Shown in pieces: positions 11,726 through 38,968 of a DNA stretch of 64,000 nt (within the stretch, counting starts at the first letter, position 1; each line of letters starts with the position of its first letter). Under the pieces are notes generated by a model. It ran no database searches and had not been told where the DNA came from. It saw only the letters and a list, made by a program, of their open reading frames with translations. Source of the stretch: Mesorhabditis belari (Eukaryota; Nematoda; Chromadorea; Rhabditida; Rhabditidae); the NCBI GenBank assembly GCA_958450365.1, contig CAUEEP010000939.1:1736001-1800000 (forward strand). Reading direction: 5' to 3'. A program made the translations under genes and the position numbers.

Positions 11726-13511
11726 TTATTTATTGCGGTATTTTTCGATTCCCTTCGGGCTCATCACGCAAATGTGGTTGAGGTCGCGGAATTTCTGATT
11801 GTAGTCCAAACCTAGAAGAAAATATTGAGTCATTGCATATGAAATGGCCAAATTTTTCCAGATTTCCCCAACCAATCACCAGATTTCAAAAAGTTCTTTT
11901 ATGATTTGTTGCTAGTGAAAATTTATGCAATAATCACCTTTTCGACCAAAGATTCCAGCTGTGGAACAAACACTATTTCAAGGAATCAAGATTTTCATGA
12001 GCGTTTTCAATAAAAAGCTAATTCATTAAGAAATCCCAGGCTTTATCGCTTCAAATTATTTTCAAAACTCAAAAAGCATACATATTGATAAAAACTCACT
12101 GAAATCTTTGAATAGAACCAAGTTGATTAAAAAATATCGAACTAATAGAACTTTGGCTCAAAAGAATATCAAAGTTGAGCTGATCCCAATGATCGAAAAG
12201 TTTCTCCATCCATTTCATGTCAAATAAAAAAGTTATCTGTTATTAGCTTAAGATTTTAAATTTACATTCTAACCAAACAGAAATTAGGTAACTACTCTGG
12301 TGGAGAAATTTGCATGGATTAGCCATTTCATATGCATTGACCCAATAGAAACCAGAGCAAATCTTCAGTTGAATAACTGAGTCGAAGTTGTTTTTGAATA
12401 AAGACAACTAACAAACGAACCGTAGCCGACTATGAATTTGTCCGGGATTCGAAACGCGACAAAGTCCTCTTTCACATCAACCTAAATTTTGTCAATAATA
12501 AAAGTAGCATGCTTTATTTATAACCTTATTAACTGCGTCATATAACTAAATTTACCTTTCTCGGGACATTTTTGCTCAACAAGGTCGTCGTCCAAGTTTT
12601 TTGTGCCTGAAAATTACCTGACTCGGAACGCTTTCTAAAAGACAACTCTGCTACCGCAGTCTGCAGGCGCTAATTGCACTTCATTAATTTCTATCTTCTA
12701 TGTTCTATATATGTTTCTTGACTGACTCACGCCCAATTCCTCGAGAGTGTGAAGCAGCCGAGCCAACGTTTGCCCCGAGTCGACAATGTCTTCAACTATC
12801 TGAAAAAGTTCATTACAAAAATATAACTAACGATCAAAGAAACTCACCAATACGTTCTTTCCTTTGAGCTCTTGAAGGTTGCTGAGTCCGATGATTTGAA
12901 TCATACCTAAACATGAGACGGTAAAGATAATCAAAAAAATAGCTAAATTTTTTAGCCCAAAACTTAAAGGCCACCTGTCGATTGTGTATCCTCATAGCTC
13001 TGACATCTGATAAAGTCAACGGTCATGGGTTGAGTGCATGAGGAGCGAGCGTACGCCAACTCGTCAACCTAAAATAAAAAAAAGAATTATTTGCATTTTT
13101 ACATGTTATGGATTAAACCAAAAACTGACCAATGCTGTGAAAAATTTGTAGCTTCCTTTGAGCACACAGAGTAAGCTCAGCTCGTTGTCTCCAATTCTGA
13201 GAGAAATTTAGATTAACATTTTGTACAAAACTTTTATTACCACTAAATATTGAAAACTTACTTTGCGTGTATATCCTTAGCAAGTCTCCTCACACGATCC
13301 TTGATCATTCCTTCTGGTACAATCACCGCTCCCAGATCTCCTTCGTAGCAATGCGGGATATCGAACGCATCAACCGGAAGCTAAAATAATCAAGGTTTAT
13401 GTCGCAAATAATACTTTGAAACTTTCAAAATAGATTTGCTGATTAAACAATTGGAATTTTTAAAAATTTTACCTCAAAGTCCGGAGGAATCACAGCATCC
13501 GCGGCGGCCAT
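11726..13511 (-). CDS. hprt-1: Hypoxanthine-guanine phosphoribosyltransferase
   Basis: Nine exons: 13473-13511, 13262-13380, 13130-13196, 12975-13068, 12848-12906, 12731-12799, 12556-12606, 12421-12481, 11726-11811; 645 nt, 214 residues, the usual HPRT length. The enzyme salvages hypoxanthine and guanine with PRPP to IMP and GMP in the cytosol. Family landmarks in order: FDIPHCYEGDLGAVIVP and GMIKDRVRRLAKDI near the N-terminus, LCVLKGSYKFF, the mobile loop FIRCQSYEDTQSTG, the PRPP-binding loop VEDIVDSGQTL, and the C-terminal DFVAFRIPDKFIVGYGLDYN, then FRDLNHICVMSPKG. The start ATG is preceded by TTTCTTTAG|CAC, a likely trans-splice acceptor. It lies downstream of riok-2 on the same strand. 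Confidence 0.95.
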
Positions 13512-14277
13512 GTGCTAAAGAAAAAAATTTATTTGATAAACAATACTAAACCTGTTCGTAATATGAAAGCTCTTTAAAAAATGATTCTTTGGGGTCACTT
13601 AGGCCATTTTTCTCTGAAAAAGATACACACAATTGATAAGGGAAATTCTCGGCCGAAACAGCGACGGCCGATCAGCGATTATTCACGTGTTTCCTATTTC
13701 AATGAAATTTTAAAATTTTGCTCTTGGACGTTTTTGTATCATTATGCAACAAGAGACAAAATTTCATAAAAAAATTAAAAACTGATCATGCCTTGCACAA
13801 GTGCCCATTGCTCGCCATTTCACCGTTGCCTCTAAAAATGGTCGTTTAAAATGCTGAACGAAGTCTGTTTACTCAACAATGAAGTGCGAATAACCTTTAA
13901 GCCAAGAAAGAATTTGAATAAAAGTTTATAACCATAAAAAATCAACAAATTTAACAACGCTATAACAAAACATTCAAAAAATTGGAAAATTCCTGACTGA
14001 AACCGATCAACTCAACAAAAGATAACAATGGGGAAAAGACGGGGATTAAGCTATCAGAGAACGTCCGAAAATTCACGAAGCACAAAAAAGTGAAATCTAA
14101 AATCATTCGCAACAGTCGATTCTCAATCGAAAAAAGGTTGACAAGTAGACCCGAGAGAGAGCCGATTAAGTGGAAGTGAGAGCAAATATGAAAACGGCTT
14201 ATAAAAACTCTCAAAAAGTCAACGAACAAATTTTAAAAAAGTGACAGTAAAGAAGGAACAATAAAAGTACGATCACT
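13512..14277. other. Intergenic region, riok-2 to hprt
   Basis: 766 bp between the riok-2 stop and the HPRT start, both on minus. AT-rich with no ORF I trust. It should contain the riok-2 3' UTR and, if the genes are co-transcribed, the trans-splice region of HPRT. Confidence 0.5.
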
Positions 14278-16626
<2,349 letters not shown>

Positions 16627-16988
16627 TTCTGCTTTCTAAAACATTAGTCTTGGTTCAACACCCATCAAAGCTTAGATTGGTAAACAATTGTTGTAATAAG
16701 CATTTTTAACTGACTCACTGAACAATTTTTAAATGAATTTATTTTAGTCCACAATGAGAAGCACAAAACATCACCAAATATAACCCAAAACACTTTGATA
16801 GTGAAAGACAAACATAGGAATCGTTTTTTTATTTAATTGGGCTTATGCAACGACTGAAAACGTGCTTTTGAACCTAGGCATGTAGCTATAAAGTTTGTGC
16901 AATTGGAATACCTATTAGAAGAATTAACAATTAAAAAATCGAATAAGAGCGATACAAACAATAGAACACTGTGTTGATAGATAATGTT

Positions 16989-18873
16989 TTAATAATTTCC
17001 ACGACTGCGCTTGGGTGGTGGAGGGCTTTGACCAGCTTCAAGGACGCGTTCGAGGACCTCAGCAGCCAAACGAGGAGAATCTTCCTAAAATAAACACTTT
17101 CATTTGAATGAAGATTTCTTAACAAGCCGGGTTTAATAGATTGCAAAACTATTTTATTGCTTATGATTTATGCTTCATCTTTAATTCGGATTCTTTCAAG
17201 TTTTGCTTTATAAATTCTCACCCTGAATCGTCGCCACATATCGGTCCTAGTAATGCCAGATTTGTTTGTGGAAACCTAAATCATTTTCTGCTATTGCAAA
17301 GAAATAAATGAAACTTACAACATCCAAACAATGAGCGTAGAGCGAATGCGCGTTGTGAAGATCGGCCAGTGAAAGAATATCGCAAACATTGTCCCGTGAT
17401 GTTCTAAATCAGTGATAAGTTTGACAGTAAAGCAGCGACTTACGCATTGATCAACTGTTGCTCGCAAACACACTTTAAGTCAGAAATATCGTACTTCTCG
17501 GCTAATATCATCACCTAAAAGAAGCAATAAATTTCTTTAATAAACAAGGACAAACATTGACATAATTTTCCCAGGCCGTCTCGGACATGATTCGACCGCA
17601 GTAGATATACTCAAGCATCAACTTCACCGCCAACGGATCACCCTCCATTTTAAGCACGCGATCCTAAAATGATAATTAAATCAGAATATTAATTTTGAAC
17701 ATTCGTTTTGTTTTGAAGTTTTGAACATTTGTTATGGGGCAATAGTTTTTAATGGGTAGTAAATTTCCAGTAGACATCTTCACATTTCTAACACCAATCA
17801 TAAAACTTGCTCACCTTTGATTCGGCCACATTGCCGTGAGAAAGCATAGCCCGGAAAACGGATGAATGAGCTCTGAGCTTGTGGGAATGAACGAGAAACT
17901 CTTGATTTTCAACAAGTACAATGAAATCCGAGCCTTCGCCACTGTGAAGCAAGTCGAGTTCTAAATTAAAACCAATCCAGGTAACAAACAGTTTATGAAA
18001 ACAACCTTCTCGGATATGCGACGCACTGATTTCCTCCGTTGTCCACAAAGGGTTGACTGTTGCTCGCTTGCAAATCTAAACGAATAGCAGTTAGGAAAAT
18101 AATGTTTCAACTTACAATTCGACTAATGTCAGGCATCAGCTCAATGATGCAGGAGATGACTAGTGAGTTGTCCTGTCGCACAGCTCCAGAAACTTTTGAC
18201 TTCTAAAAACAAAATTGCAAAATAACGTTCACGTTGGCTCACCGGAATGTTTCGAAGTCCCCACGAATGACCTCCCTTGGGCGGTTTTGCATGAAAATCG
18301 CCGATGTTTACGTTAGTGAACAGAGGTTGCTCGCTGTCGCCCAAGAAATAGAAGCGATATTCTGCTTTCACGAGCACCTAAATAAAATAGCCAATGAAAT
18401 TTCTTTTCAAAAACCAAACCTCCTTGTTTGGAACCGTTGCAGACATCTTGAGAAACAAAGAAACATTATCTTTATTCTCTTCCCGCTTGCCATTCGGATA
18501 CAAGCATAGTTGCCAGCAAACATCCGGCATTTGTTGGTCACTAAATTACAAAACAGTTATACAAACTTCCAATTTACAATTACCGAAAAACTTGACTCCT
18601 AAAACATTGTCCCGGCCTAGAAAGCTTCAAAATCGTGTGAAAATTCTCAATCTAAAGATATTCAAGTTTAGCCATCAGAAAACAAGAAAACAAACCTTCC
18701 AAAGTTGTGTAAGCATCAGTGGTTCACAATATGTGACACACTCATTTAACTTCGATGACTTGTGTGAGCGTGACGTTGAAGGCAAAGCACCATCAGCTAA
18801 AATCGAAAAACATTAGAATAACCAATAAAAGTTTACCTGTTCCACTAACACTCATGGATTGATCACCCGACAT
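16989..18873 (-). CDS. MATH-BTB protein, SPOP-like
   Basis: Thirteen exons: 18837-18873, 18696-18796, 18584-18651, 18420-18540, 18243-18377, 18116-18202, 18006-18075, 17815-17960, 17562-17663, 17444-17514, 17319-17403, 17222-17275, 16989-17084; 1173 nt, 390 residues. Such proteins are substrate adaptors for cullin-3 ubiquitin ligases: MATH binds substrate, BTB binds CUL3. MATH runs from about residue 45 (LWKIENFHTILKLSRPGQ; PNGKREENKDNVSLFLKM) to 180. BTB follows (GSDFIVLVENQEFLVHSHK, HSSVFRAMLSHGN), then a BACK-like helical part (MLEYIYCGRI; ILAEKYDISDLK; DILSLADLHNAHSL). The C-terminus SPPPPKRSRGNY resembles the basic tail of SPOP. It could correspond to one of the many worm bath genes or mel-26; I cannot say which. 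It is the first gene of a same-strand run with riok-2 362 bp downstream. Confidence 0.9.
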
Positions 18874-19198
18874 GGTCTAAAAATCAATTATAGTCTTGTA
18901 GAAAAGGCTAGAAATAAAAGTACAGCAATATGAAAAAGTCAAAAGCATCAAACATCAAAGTATGTAATCGATAGATCATTTATAACACACGATTGTACTA
19001 TAAATTGCTAGTGCGGACCTTTTAGCGGAGCTGAGAGCGTTTCACTGACCATATTAGTGGAAGAATCAATTGATCGACTTGAAGAATGGGGCAAAACGTA
19101 GTTTTAATAAAAAATCGGTGTCACTGTTGACGCAGCAACATCATTTTCACAATTTTTTCACCAACTATTCACAATTAATGCTACCTACCTAAGCCAAA
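18874..19198. promoter_or_regulatory. Presumed promoter upstream of MATH-BTB gene
   Basis: 325 bp upstream of the MATH-BTB start, facing a possible plus-strand first exon at 19199. No defined box stands out; it includes AATCGATAGATCATTTATAA near 18966. It would be the promoter of the whole minus-strand run if that is an operon. Confidence 0.35.
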
Positions 19199-19261
19199 AT
19201 GGTCAATATCGAGGACGGCTACGGGGATCTACTGGGCGTCGCTGGGAAATTGACTGAAGAT
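19199..19261 (+). CDS. Orphan candidate first exon
   Basis: An ATG after CCTAAGCCAAA opens 21 codons (begins MVNIEDGYGDLLGVAGKL) and ends at GAT|GTTAGT, a good donor in phase 0. Protein-like composition. The only following exon-like block is near 20276, after CCTTTTAG: in phase 0 it is open but unconvincing, while the frame one base over reads RQFFPRETPIAKESPDAPN, then WTQELPPKQHIH to a stop at about 20380. A missed small exon could reconcile the phases. I do not recognise the product. Confidence 0.35.
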
Positions 19262-20275
19262 GTTAGTTTACGATATTTTATTACAAGAACCTATAAAAAA
19301 ATCACTCGAACCAAAACGGCTCTTTTTTTGCCATTTTTCAATCATTTTGTTCTAAGCCCTAGTTAATGCTAAAAATATGTGTTATATCTCAAAAAAAATT
19401 ACCCATCCTCTCTACTTTAATTTTATACCCAAGCGCGCAGCAACAAATATCTGGACGCCGAGATATGAGCGTTTGTTTGAGTGCAAACTTAGACTACACG
19501 ACGCTCCTATAGGGGGGTTTCTAATCGAATATTTACGGTACGTGTAATTTTTCCTAGAAGTTGCACTCTACTTTCTTGGTTTACTTGCTGATTTGTGCGC
19601 GTGCGTTAGATAGATTTACGCGTTAGCTTTAGCGTTTAAGCGTTAGATAGATTTACGTGATTGTAGGATAGCTTTTAACAGCTTTTGGGAGGTTTTAAAT
19701 TTTTTTTGTTTTATTTTTATTACCTTAGTAATTTTTTAGAAAAAGTGAAAGGTAACTGAGCATGAGTTTCCTCGGCATAAAAAAACGGCATTAAGCGTAA
19801 ACGCTAGCATGAATTTCCTCGACATGAAGGCATGAATTTTACTAGTTACCGTTAGACTTGCTTATCGATATTATCGATATAAACGGCAAGCTCATGTTTG
19901 CCCCGGTTTCTAGAACAGCTTCTAGAACAGTTTCTAGAACAGACCTGCAGATTGTTTCATTGAAAAGCCAAGAATTTTGCAGGTGCTATTTAGAAAATAC
20001 AGTAACAACCGGTTTAACTCCACAACATGAAAAAGAATAACCAAGTCATATAATACGAACCAAATCGAATGCTAACTTTTAGCCAAACAATTTTACGATA
20101 ATTTAGACTGCAAGGGTGTCGTTTAGGAGCTACAGTAACCCCCGGTTTAACTCTACAACTTGTACCCCTTTAAACCCAATAAAAAGGCAATAACCGCACT
20201 ATTCACGAGTTAATGCCTTTCACACACCCAACCGATCGACATTCATTCACCCGAAAAACCGAATCCACCTTTTAG

Positions 20276-20382
20276 GCGACAATTCTTTCCGCGCGAGACC
20301 CCGATAGCAAAAGAAAGCCCAGATGCGCCAAATTGGACGCAAGAATTGCCTCCAAAGCAGCATATACACAATTTTTGTTAAG
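20276..20382 (+). CDS. Candidate terminal exon of the 19199 gene
   Basis: Follows an acceptor-like CCACCTTTTAG. One frame is proline- and charge-rich (FFPRETPIAKESPDAPNWT) and stops at TGTTAA near 20381. It resembles a short C-terminus of a small protein, but the phase does not fit the exon at 19199 directly. Weak call; no family. Confidence 0.25.
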
Positions 20383-21002
20383 AAATTTCAAACTATTCAA
20401 TTATTCGATCACTTTATTGGCTTATATCTCAATCGCTATCATTTTTTTTACCCTTTTGCATTAAGGAATGTTAGCACAACACCCGGAGATGTATGACTAG
20501 AGAAGCTCTCGGCTTTTGTGTTATTGATCCTTTGTGCAAATTTTTGTTTTCTGCTTTATCGTGTTTAAATTCATTTCTACAGTACCCTCGGCTCTTTCCG
20601 GTTAACGGGGGGTAAAACGGATTAATGGGGGGTAAAAAGTTAACGGGGATTTTCATAATATTCAATCATTCGCCAGACTGTACTGTAGGATTTCAATTTT
20701 TGGTATTTACTAGGGAAGGTCAACTGGCTGAGCCGGCCAAATGCTATGCGACCTATACCATTCGGCGTAGAATTTTATGCTGATTCCGAATAAAGTCCGT
20801 TTTTGCTTATCGGCGACTAAATTTACAACAGTCTGGGTGAATTTAGTCTCGGACTATTGTGAATTTAGAACAAACAAGTGCCCCCATCCCCCCGTTACTA
20901 TAGTAGATCCCCTTGTTTTTCTAGAAATTGCCACCAGTATTTTTTTTTACCCCCCTCCCCGTTAATCGGAAAGATCCGTACCCTCAAATAGTGTATTTTA
21001 AT

Positions 21003-21367
21003 GGGGGGTGGGACAAATGCGACCTTTTTTTTGCGTACCTGGACATTTGCGCACCTTTTTTTTGCTGGAAAAGGCCTTAGGAAAGGTCGTAGAGCTTCAA
21101 AAATGTTTTCATACAAGGGAATCGTATGCGTAGATTCCGAATTTCGACAAATCAGACCTCGCTGGCACGTCAAATTTGGATTAAAAGGCAAAAACTGCGG
21201 AAAAGCGTTCAGTTGCGTAGTTTTTGCCTTTTAGCCCAAATTTGACGTGTCAGCGAGGTCTGATTTGTCGAAATTCGGAATCTACGCATACGATTCCATT
21301 ATATGGAAATATTTTCGAAGCTCTAAGGCCTTTTCCAGCAAAAAAAGGTCGCATTTGTCCCACCCCC
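21003..21367. mobile_element. Palindromic DNA element with 8-bp duplication
   Basis: Terminal inverted repeats run through most of the element: GGGACAAATGCGACCTTTTT at the left and its complement at the right, with an inner pair CGTATGCGTAGATTCCGAAT on each arm. It is flanked by ATTTTAAT (20995-21002) and GTTTTAAT (21368-21375), a 7-of-8 match consistent with an 8-bp target duplication. A sister copy is at 59394. It has no coding capacity. Confidence 0.85.
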
Positions 21368-21429
21368 GTTTTAATGTTCACAATTTTGATTTTATCCTAA
21401 CTTTAGCTGTTCCTTGTAACTTTGGATCC

Positions 21430-21570
21430 GTACTTTGTGCTTAAACGTAAACATACTCTTTCCGGTGCACTTAATTCTTCATTTTCTCATGGCAACAAGT
21501 CTTTTCTCAAGAAAAATGAAGAATTCAGTGCCCCGGAAGAGATGTGTTTACAAAATTGAACACAAAGTAC
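21430..21570. repeat. Foldback repeat, GTACTTTGTGCT family
   Basis: Left arm GTACTTTGTGCTTAAACGTA, then CTCTTTCCGGTGCACT; right arm AGTGCCCCGGAAGAGATGTG, then AACACAAAGTAC. A hairpin of about 60 bp per arm with a short loop. A truncated copy follows at 21613-21688. Confidence 0.8.
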
Positions 21571-21612
21571 AACATAAGATCGCCTATAGGCCTATAGGCT
21601 GACTTTTCGTGG

Positions 21613-21688
21613 TGTACTTTGTGCCTAAAAGTAAACTTAAACGCACTCCGCCTGGCTTAACGAATTTTCTTTTTTGCACAAAGTAAAC
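21613..21688. repeat. Truncated foldback repeat
   Basis: Shortened copy of the GTACTTTGTGCT family: GTACTTTGTGCCTAAAAGTA at the left and TTGCACAAAGTAAAC at the right, with only a short middle. Confidence 0.6.
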
Positions 21689-21719
21689 CTAGATAGGCTT
21701 ATAGACTTTTTATCCAAGA

Positions 21720-21993
21720 ATTTTTGTTAGATTTGATATTGATGTTAGATTTGATATTGATGCTAGTCTTGATATTGATGCTAGTCTTGATATTGATGCT
21801 AGTCTTGAGATTGATGCTAGTCTTGATATTGATATTAGCCTTGATATTGATATTAGCCTTGATATTGATATTAGCCTTGATATTGATATTAGCCTTGATA
21901 TTGATATTAGCCTTGATATTGATATTAGCCTTGATATTGATATTAGCCTTGATATTGATATTAGCCTTGATATTGATATTAGCCTTGATATTG
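21720..21993. repeat. 18-bp minisatellite upstream of pash-1
   Basis: About 15 copies of GATATTGATATTAGCCTT, with the first few copies diverged (GATGCTAGTCTT). It ends 120 bp before the pash-1 start codon, so it lies in the promoter or 5' leader region. Its open frames in both directions are unit artefacts. Confidence 0.9.
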
Positions 21994-22112
21994 AATCCAG
22001 CAAAGTACCCCGAAAACAGGTGTAAATCAACTGTGACTTTTGCTAAAATCAAAGAAACTTATGAAATTCCAATAAAACCAGTGAAATATCGATCATTTTC
22101 AGTTCAATTTCC

Positions 22113-34767
<12,655 letters not shown>

Positions 34768-35012
34768 ATTTTCATAAAACTTTAGATATTTTAGATTAAG
34801 ATTTAATTATTATAGATCTTTTTTATATAGATCTTTTTTTATATTTGTTTTTTAAATCTTTGTTTTCTAGATCTTTCCATTAATCGATCTAATCTCTTTT
34901 CTTTACTTTCCCCCTCCGGTGTGGCCTTTCAAGCCTTTCAATTCTTTTGTTGTGATCATTGTCAGTGTTTTTAGGCTTTATTTTATATTGTTCTTTTTTA
35001 GGTATATAAATT

Positions 35013-35018
35013 AATAAA
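35013..35018 (+). terminator. Candidate poly(A) signal of pash-1
   Basis: AATAAA 246 bp after the pash-1 stop codon, in an AT- and T-rich 3' UTR-like stretch. No other AATAAA lies closer. Confidence 0.5.
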
Positions 35019-35394
35019 ACATCCGGCCTATAGTTTACATGAAAGTCATTTTTTTGACAAATGAACACCAGAAAATACTGTAGTTAGACAATAAACGTAC
35101 AGCAACGATCTCAAAATGCAACGATGACGTCATTTTTAGCATTTACACATTCCAAGACCCAAAACAGACACATGCTTTGTGCTTTAGTGTAAACAATCGT
35201 TCTCTGGCTCGGTTAGTGAGCATTTCAATGAATTGCGATGTTTCAATTAGTCCCTGGAGGCTGAAAACTGATCTAAACCCAGGTCCAAGCTTTGTTCTTG
35301 TTCAATGTGTAAGCTCTTTTGTGAGTTAGGCTTGCAGGCAGATATTCTAATCGATTTGGAAGCCAGGTTCAAGCTTGCCTTCTGAAAACCAGCC

Positions 35395-36075
35395 TTTGTA
35401 AAGCTTTGTAAAGCTCTGTAAAGCTTTGTAAAGCTCTGTAAAGCTTTGTAAAGCTCTGTAAAGCTTTGTAAAGCTCTGTAAAGCTTTGTAAAGCTCTGTA
35501 AAGCTTTGTAAAGCTCTGTAAAGCTTTGTAAAGCTCTGTAAAGCTTTGTAAAGCTCTGTAAAGCTTTGTAAAGCTCTGTAAAGCTTTGTAAAGCTCTGTA
35601 AAGCTTTGTAAAGCTCTGTAAAGCTTTGTAAAAGCTCTGTAAAGCTTTGTAAAGCTCTGTAAAGCTTTGTAAAGCTCTGTAAAGCTTTGTAAAGCTCTGT
35701 AAAGCTTTGTAAAGCTCTGTAAAGCTTTGTAAAAGCTCTGTAAAGCTTTGTAAAGCTCTGTAAAGCTTTGTAAAGCTCTGTAAAGCTTTGTAAAGCTCTG
35801 TAAAGCTTTGTAAAGCTCTGTAAAGCTTTGTAAAGCTCTGTAAAGCTTTGTAAAGCTCTGTAAAAGCTTTGTAAAGCTCTGTAAAGCTTTGTAAAGCTCT
35901 GTAAAGCTTTGTAAAGCTCTGTAAAGCTTTGTAAAGCTCTGTAAAGCTTTGTAAAGCTCTGTAAAGCTCTGCCAAGCTCTGTAAAGCTCTGCCAAGCTCT
36001 GTAAAGCTCTGCCAAGCTCTGTAAAGCTCTGCCAAGCTTTGTAAAGCTTTGTAAAGCTCTGTAAAGCTTCGTAAA
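35395..36075. repeat. 20-bp satellite, TAAAGCTTTGTAAAGCTCTG
   Basis: About 33 copies of a 20-bp unit that is itself two 10-bp halves (TAAAGCTTTG + TAAAGCTCTG), almost without mutation apart from four single-A insertions and a CCAAGCTCTG variant near 35970-36035. All three minus frames are open (ALQSFTELYK-type repeats) because the unit has no stop. Intergenic, between pash-1 and the calponin gene. Confidence 0.95.
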
Positions 36076-36982
36076 GCTTTGTCACTTCATTCTATTTCGC
36101 GCACGGATTTCCGCAATAATTTTCCAATTTTTAGGCAGTTAGGTAACTTTTTAGCGGCTATTTTTTAGCGACTCGCCACAAGAGCTGAACCTAGTTCAAG
36201 TTTAGAAACTGGCTAGAAGATCCTGAATATCCTTGCTTCCTTTGGCTTTTGATTTAAAAGACCAGTCCTGCAACAAAGCCGGCTAGACCAGTCCTGCAAC
36301 AAAGCCGGCTAGACCAGTCCTGCAACAAAGCCGGCTAGACCAAGCTAGACCAACAAAGCCAGGCTAAAGCTAAGCCAGAGCCAGAGCCAGAGCCCTTCCT
36401 TCTTGATCCAGAAAATTGTCTTTAGAAAATCTCGTTGATAGCCGTGGATCCAGTACGTTTTTCGTCCCAGATTACTCACTATTTTCGAAATCTTATGAAA
36501 ACCAAATCCAAACTAAGAAAACCAATCTTTTAGCTGTTCAACGAGTCATAATTTCACTCGCAGAAAGTCGGGGGAGGCTTTTTCAGTCGCGGGAGGCCAC
36601 TCATCTCCACCCAATTTCTTCACCAATCGTTTTTTTCGTGTTTGCGTGAAAAATTTCATCAAGAGTTTTGTGAAAAGAGGGAAAAGAAGATAGAGGATCT
36701 GTTTGTCTGAGAGGTGGAAAAGAGAGAGCATCTCTATATTTCTGGACAGTTGACGTGCGGGGGCCTGGAAAAGAGGTTGAGCGATGAAAAAGATAAGAGA
36801 CAAATGAGAGAATGACTTTGTGGAAATAAGAATGATATCTAGACTGTAGAGAGTCTTTCATTGCTCTTTAGAATTGATTAGAAAGTTTAGAATCGATTAC
36901 TACAATACAGGATCATGGTTTTTTGTTAGGATTCTTTTCTAAAGCCAACTATTGCTCTGTACTTTTACTACTAATCGGTCTA

Positions 36983-37425
36983 AAGGCTGGCAAAGCTGTA
37001 GATAAGCTGGCAAAGCTGTAGATAAGCTGGGAAAGCTGTAGATAAGCTGGGAAAGCTGTAGATAAGCTGGGAAAGCTGTAGATAAGCTGGCAAAGCTGTA
37101 GAGAAGCTGGGAAAGCTGTAGATAAGCTGGGAAAGCTGTAGATAAGCTGGGAAAGCTGTAGATAAGCTGGCAAAGCTGTAGAGAAGCTGGGAAAGCTGTA
37201 GATAAGCTGGGAAAGCTGTAGATAAGCTGGCAAAGCTGTAGATAAGCTGGCAAAGCTGTAGAGAAGCTGGGAAAGCTGTAGATAAGCTGGGAAAGCTGTA
37301 GATAAGCTGGGAAAGCTGTAGATAAGCTGGCAAAGCTTTAGATAAGCTGGCAAAGCTTTAGATAAGCTGGCAAAGCTGTAGAGAAGCTGGGAAAGCTGTA
37401 GATGAAGCTGGCAAAGCTGTAGATA
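36983..37425. repeat. 20-bp minisatellite, GCTGTAGATAAGCTGGGAAA
   Basis: About 22 copies of GCTGTAGATAAGCTGG(G/C)AAA, with a higher-order alternation of 'GGGAAA' and 'GGCAAA' types. Open minus frames (YLQLSQLIYS-like) are unit artefacts. Between 36076 and 36982 I see only short repeats (CCAGTCCTGCAACAAAGCCG three times near 36265). Confidence 0.95.
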
Positions 37426-37529
37426 AGTTGGCAGATCTTCTGTAGATAATGCTAACAGATCTAGATAAAGCTGGCTTCTACAGATCCTGAGCTCAACTAG
37501 AGACATGTAGCTCAAAGTCTCAAAGCAAA

Positions 37530-37650
37530 GCAGGACAGGCAAGGCAAGTCAGGACAGGCAAGGCAAGGCAGGACAGGCAAGGCAAAGCAGGACAGGCAAG
37601 GCAAGGCAGGAGAGGCAAGGCAAGGCAAGGCAGGACAGGCAAGGCAAGAG
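37530..37650. repeat. 19-bp repeat GGACAGGCAAGGCAAGGCA
   Basis: Five or six copies of GGACAGGCAAGGCAAGGCA. From 37651 to 38390 no gene is supported; the sequence holds a C-rich stretch (37790-37890) and copies of ATGATTACTTACATCTTACT at 38130-38245. Confidence 0.85.
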
Positions 37651-38392
37651 AACTATGCAAGAAGGAGAGACTCAAGGAAAAGGTCAAGGCAGAGATATCT
37701 AGAGATCTAGGGACAAAGAGCCTAGGAAAATAGAGAGATCCAAGATCTATTGGCCAGGGTACCCCCTGAACTCCTGGCCTCTGATCGAGTGGAGGCGGGT
37801 GTCCCAGCCTCTCCCTTCCTCCTTCCCCTCCCTCCTCCAGTCTGCCCCCTAACCCCTCCCCTTTCTCTCCCCTCTCAAATCCTCACACATCCCCAGCTCA
37901 ACTTTTCACTTTTTCACTTTTTCACTAGGGTTTCAGCGTCTCCAGAGTCTCCCCAGTTCAACAAAATTAACCAGCTGTTCCCTATGAAATTTTGTCTTTA
38001 AGATCTTGGAACCCAGGTCCTGGATCCAGCACCAGAACACTAGAACCCTGAGACTAGAACTCCTTAAACTTTTCTTATACTCTTATATTCTATATCTATA
38101 TTCTTTGACACAATCACACAGTAAGCTATGTTTACTTACATCTTACTATGATTACTTAGCTATGATTACTTACATCTTACTATGATTACTTAGCTATGAT
38201 TACTTACATCTTACTATGATTACTTAGCTATGATTACTTACTTACATATCCTCTAGCTTTTTCAAACGTTACTATACTTCTGTTCTTAGGGTTCTCAGTT
38301 TCAAACTTTACTATACTAGCGACCATTGTCAAGCTATTAATTCTAATTCCTTTTAGATTGTTCAAGCTTTACTATAAGCCTTTTTCTAAAGG

Positions 38393-38735
38393 ACTATGGC
38401 TGTTCTAAAGGACTATGGCTGTTCTAAAGGACTATGGATGTTCTAAAGGACTATGGCTTATAAGTAGAAACATTATCGAGCTATAAATCCGATCAACTTA
38501 CAGAAACTTACAGAACCATTTACCTTTTTCGAGCTTCACAATACTTTTGATTGATTTTTTTGATACTTTTTATCTTTTGATCTTTTGATTGATGATTATA
38601 ATTCGATGATTTTGATTGATGAATTCGATTGATGAATTCGATTGATGAATTCGATTGATGAATTCGATTGATGAATTCGATTGATGAATTCGATTGATGA
38701 ATTCGATTGATGAATTCGATTGATGAATTCGATTT
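38393..38735. repeat. Two short arrays before the calponin gene
   Basis: TTCTAAAGGACTATGGCTG repeated four times (38393-38460), then about ten copies of the 13-bp unit ATTGATGAATTCG (38603-38735). The second array ends about 235 bp before the calponin-repeat start codon and may lie in its promoter. Confidence 0.9.
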
Positions 38736-38968
38736 CAATCATTCAATGATTTCTTTTGATCTTTTGATTTCGATTTCAATTATTCGACTGATCATAATCC
38801 CTTATTTGTTCGCTGTTCTTGTTTATTCAACTATCGGCTTTCCTTACTTGTTCGTTGTTCTCGTTTATTCAACTATCGGCTTTCGCAATCTTTTAAACCA
38901 TTTTGAGATGTCATTTCAGATTTTTGTGGTTTGACCTCTATAGAATTTGAAAAAGAAATCATATAACG

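Noticed and set aside
35247..36085. Three overlapping minus-strand open frames of 220-260 codons
   Set aside because: They come from the stop-free 20-bp satellite unit; all three frames are open and the predicted peptides are pure repeats.
36939..37542. Minus-strand frames with YLQLSQLIYS repeats
   Set aside because: 20-bp unit artefact in intergenic satellite.
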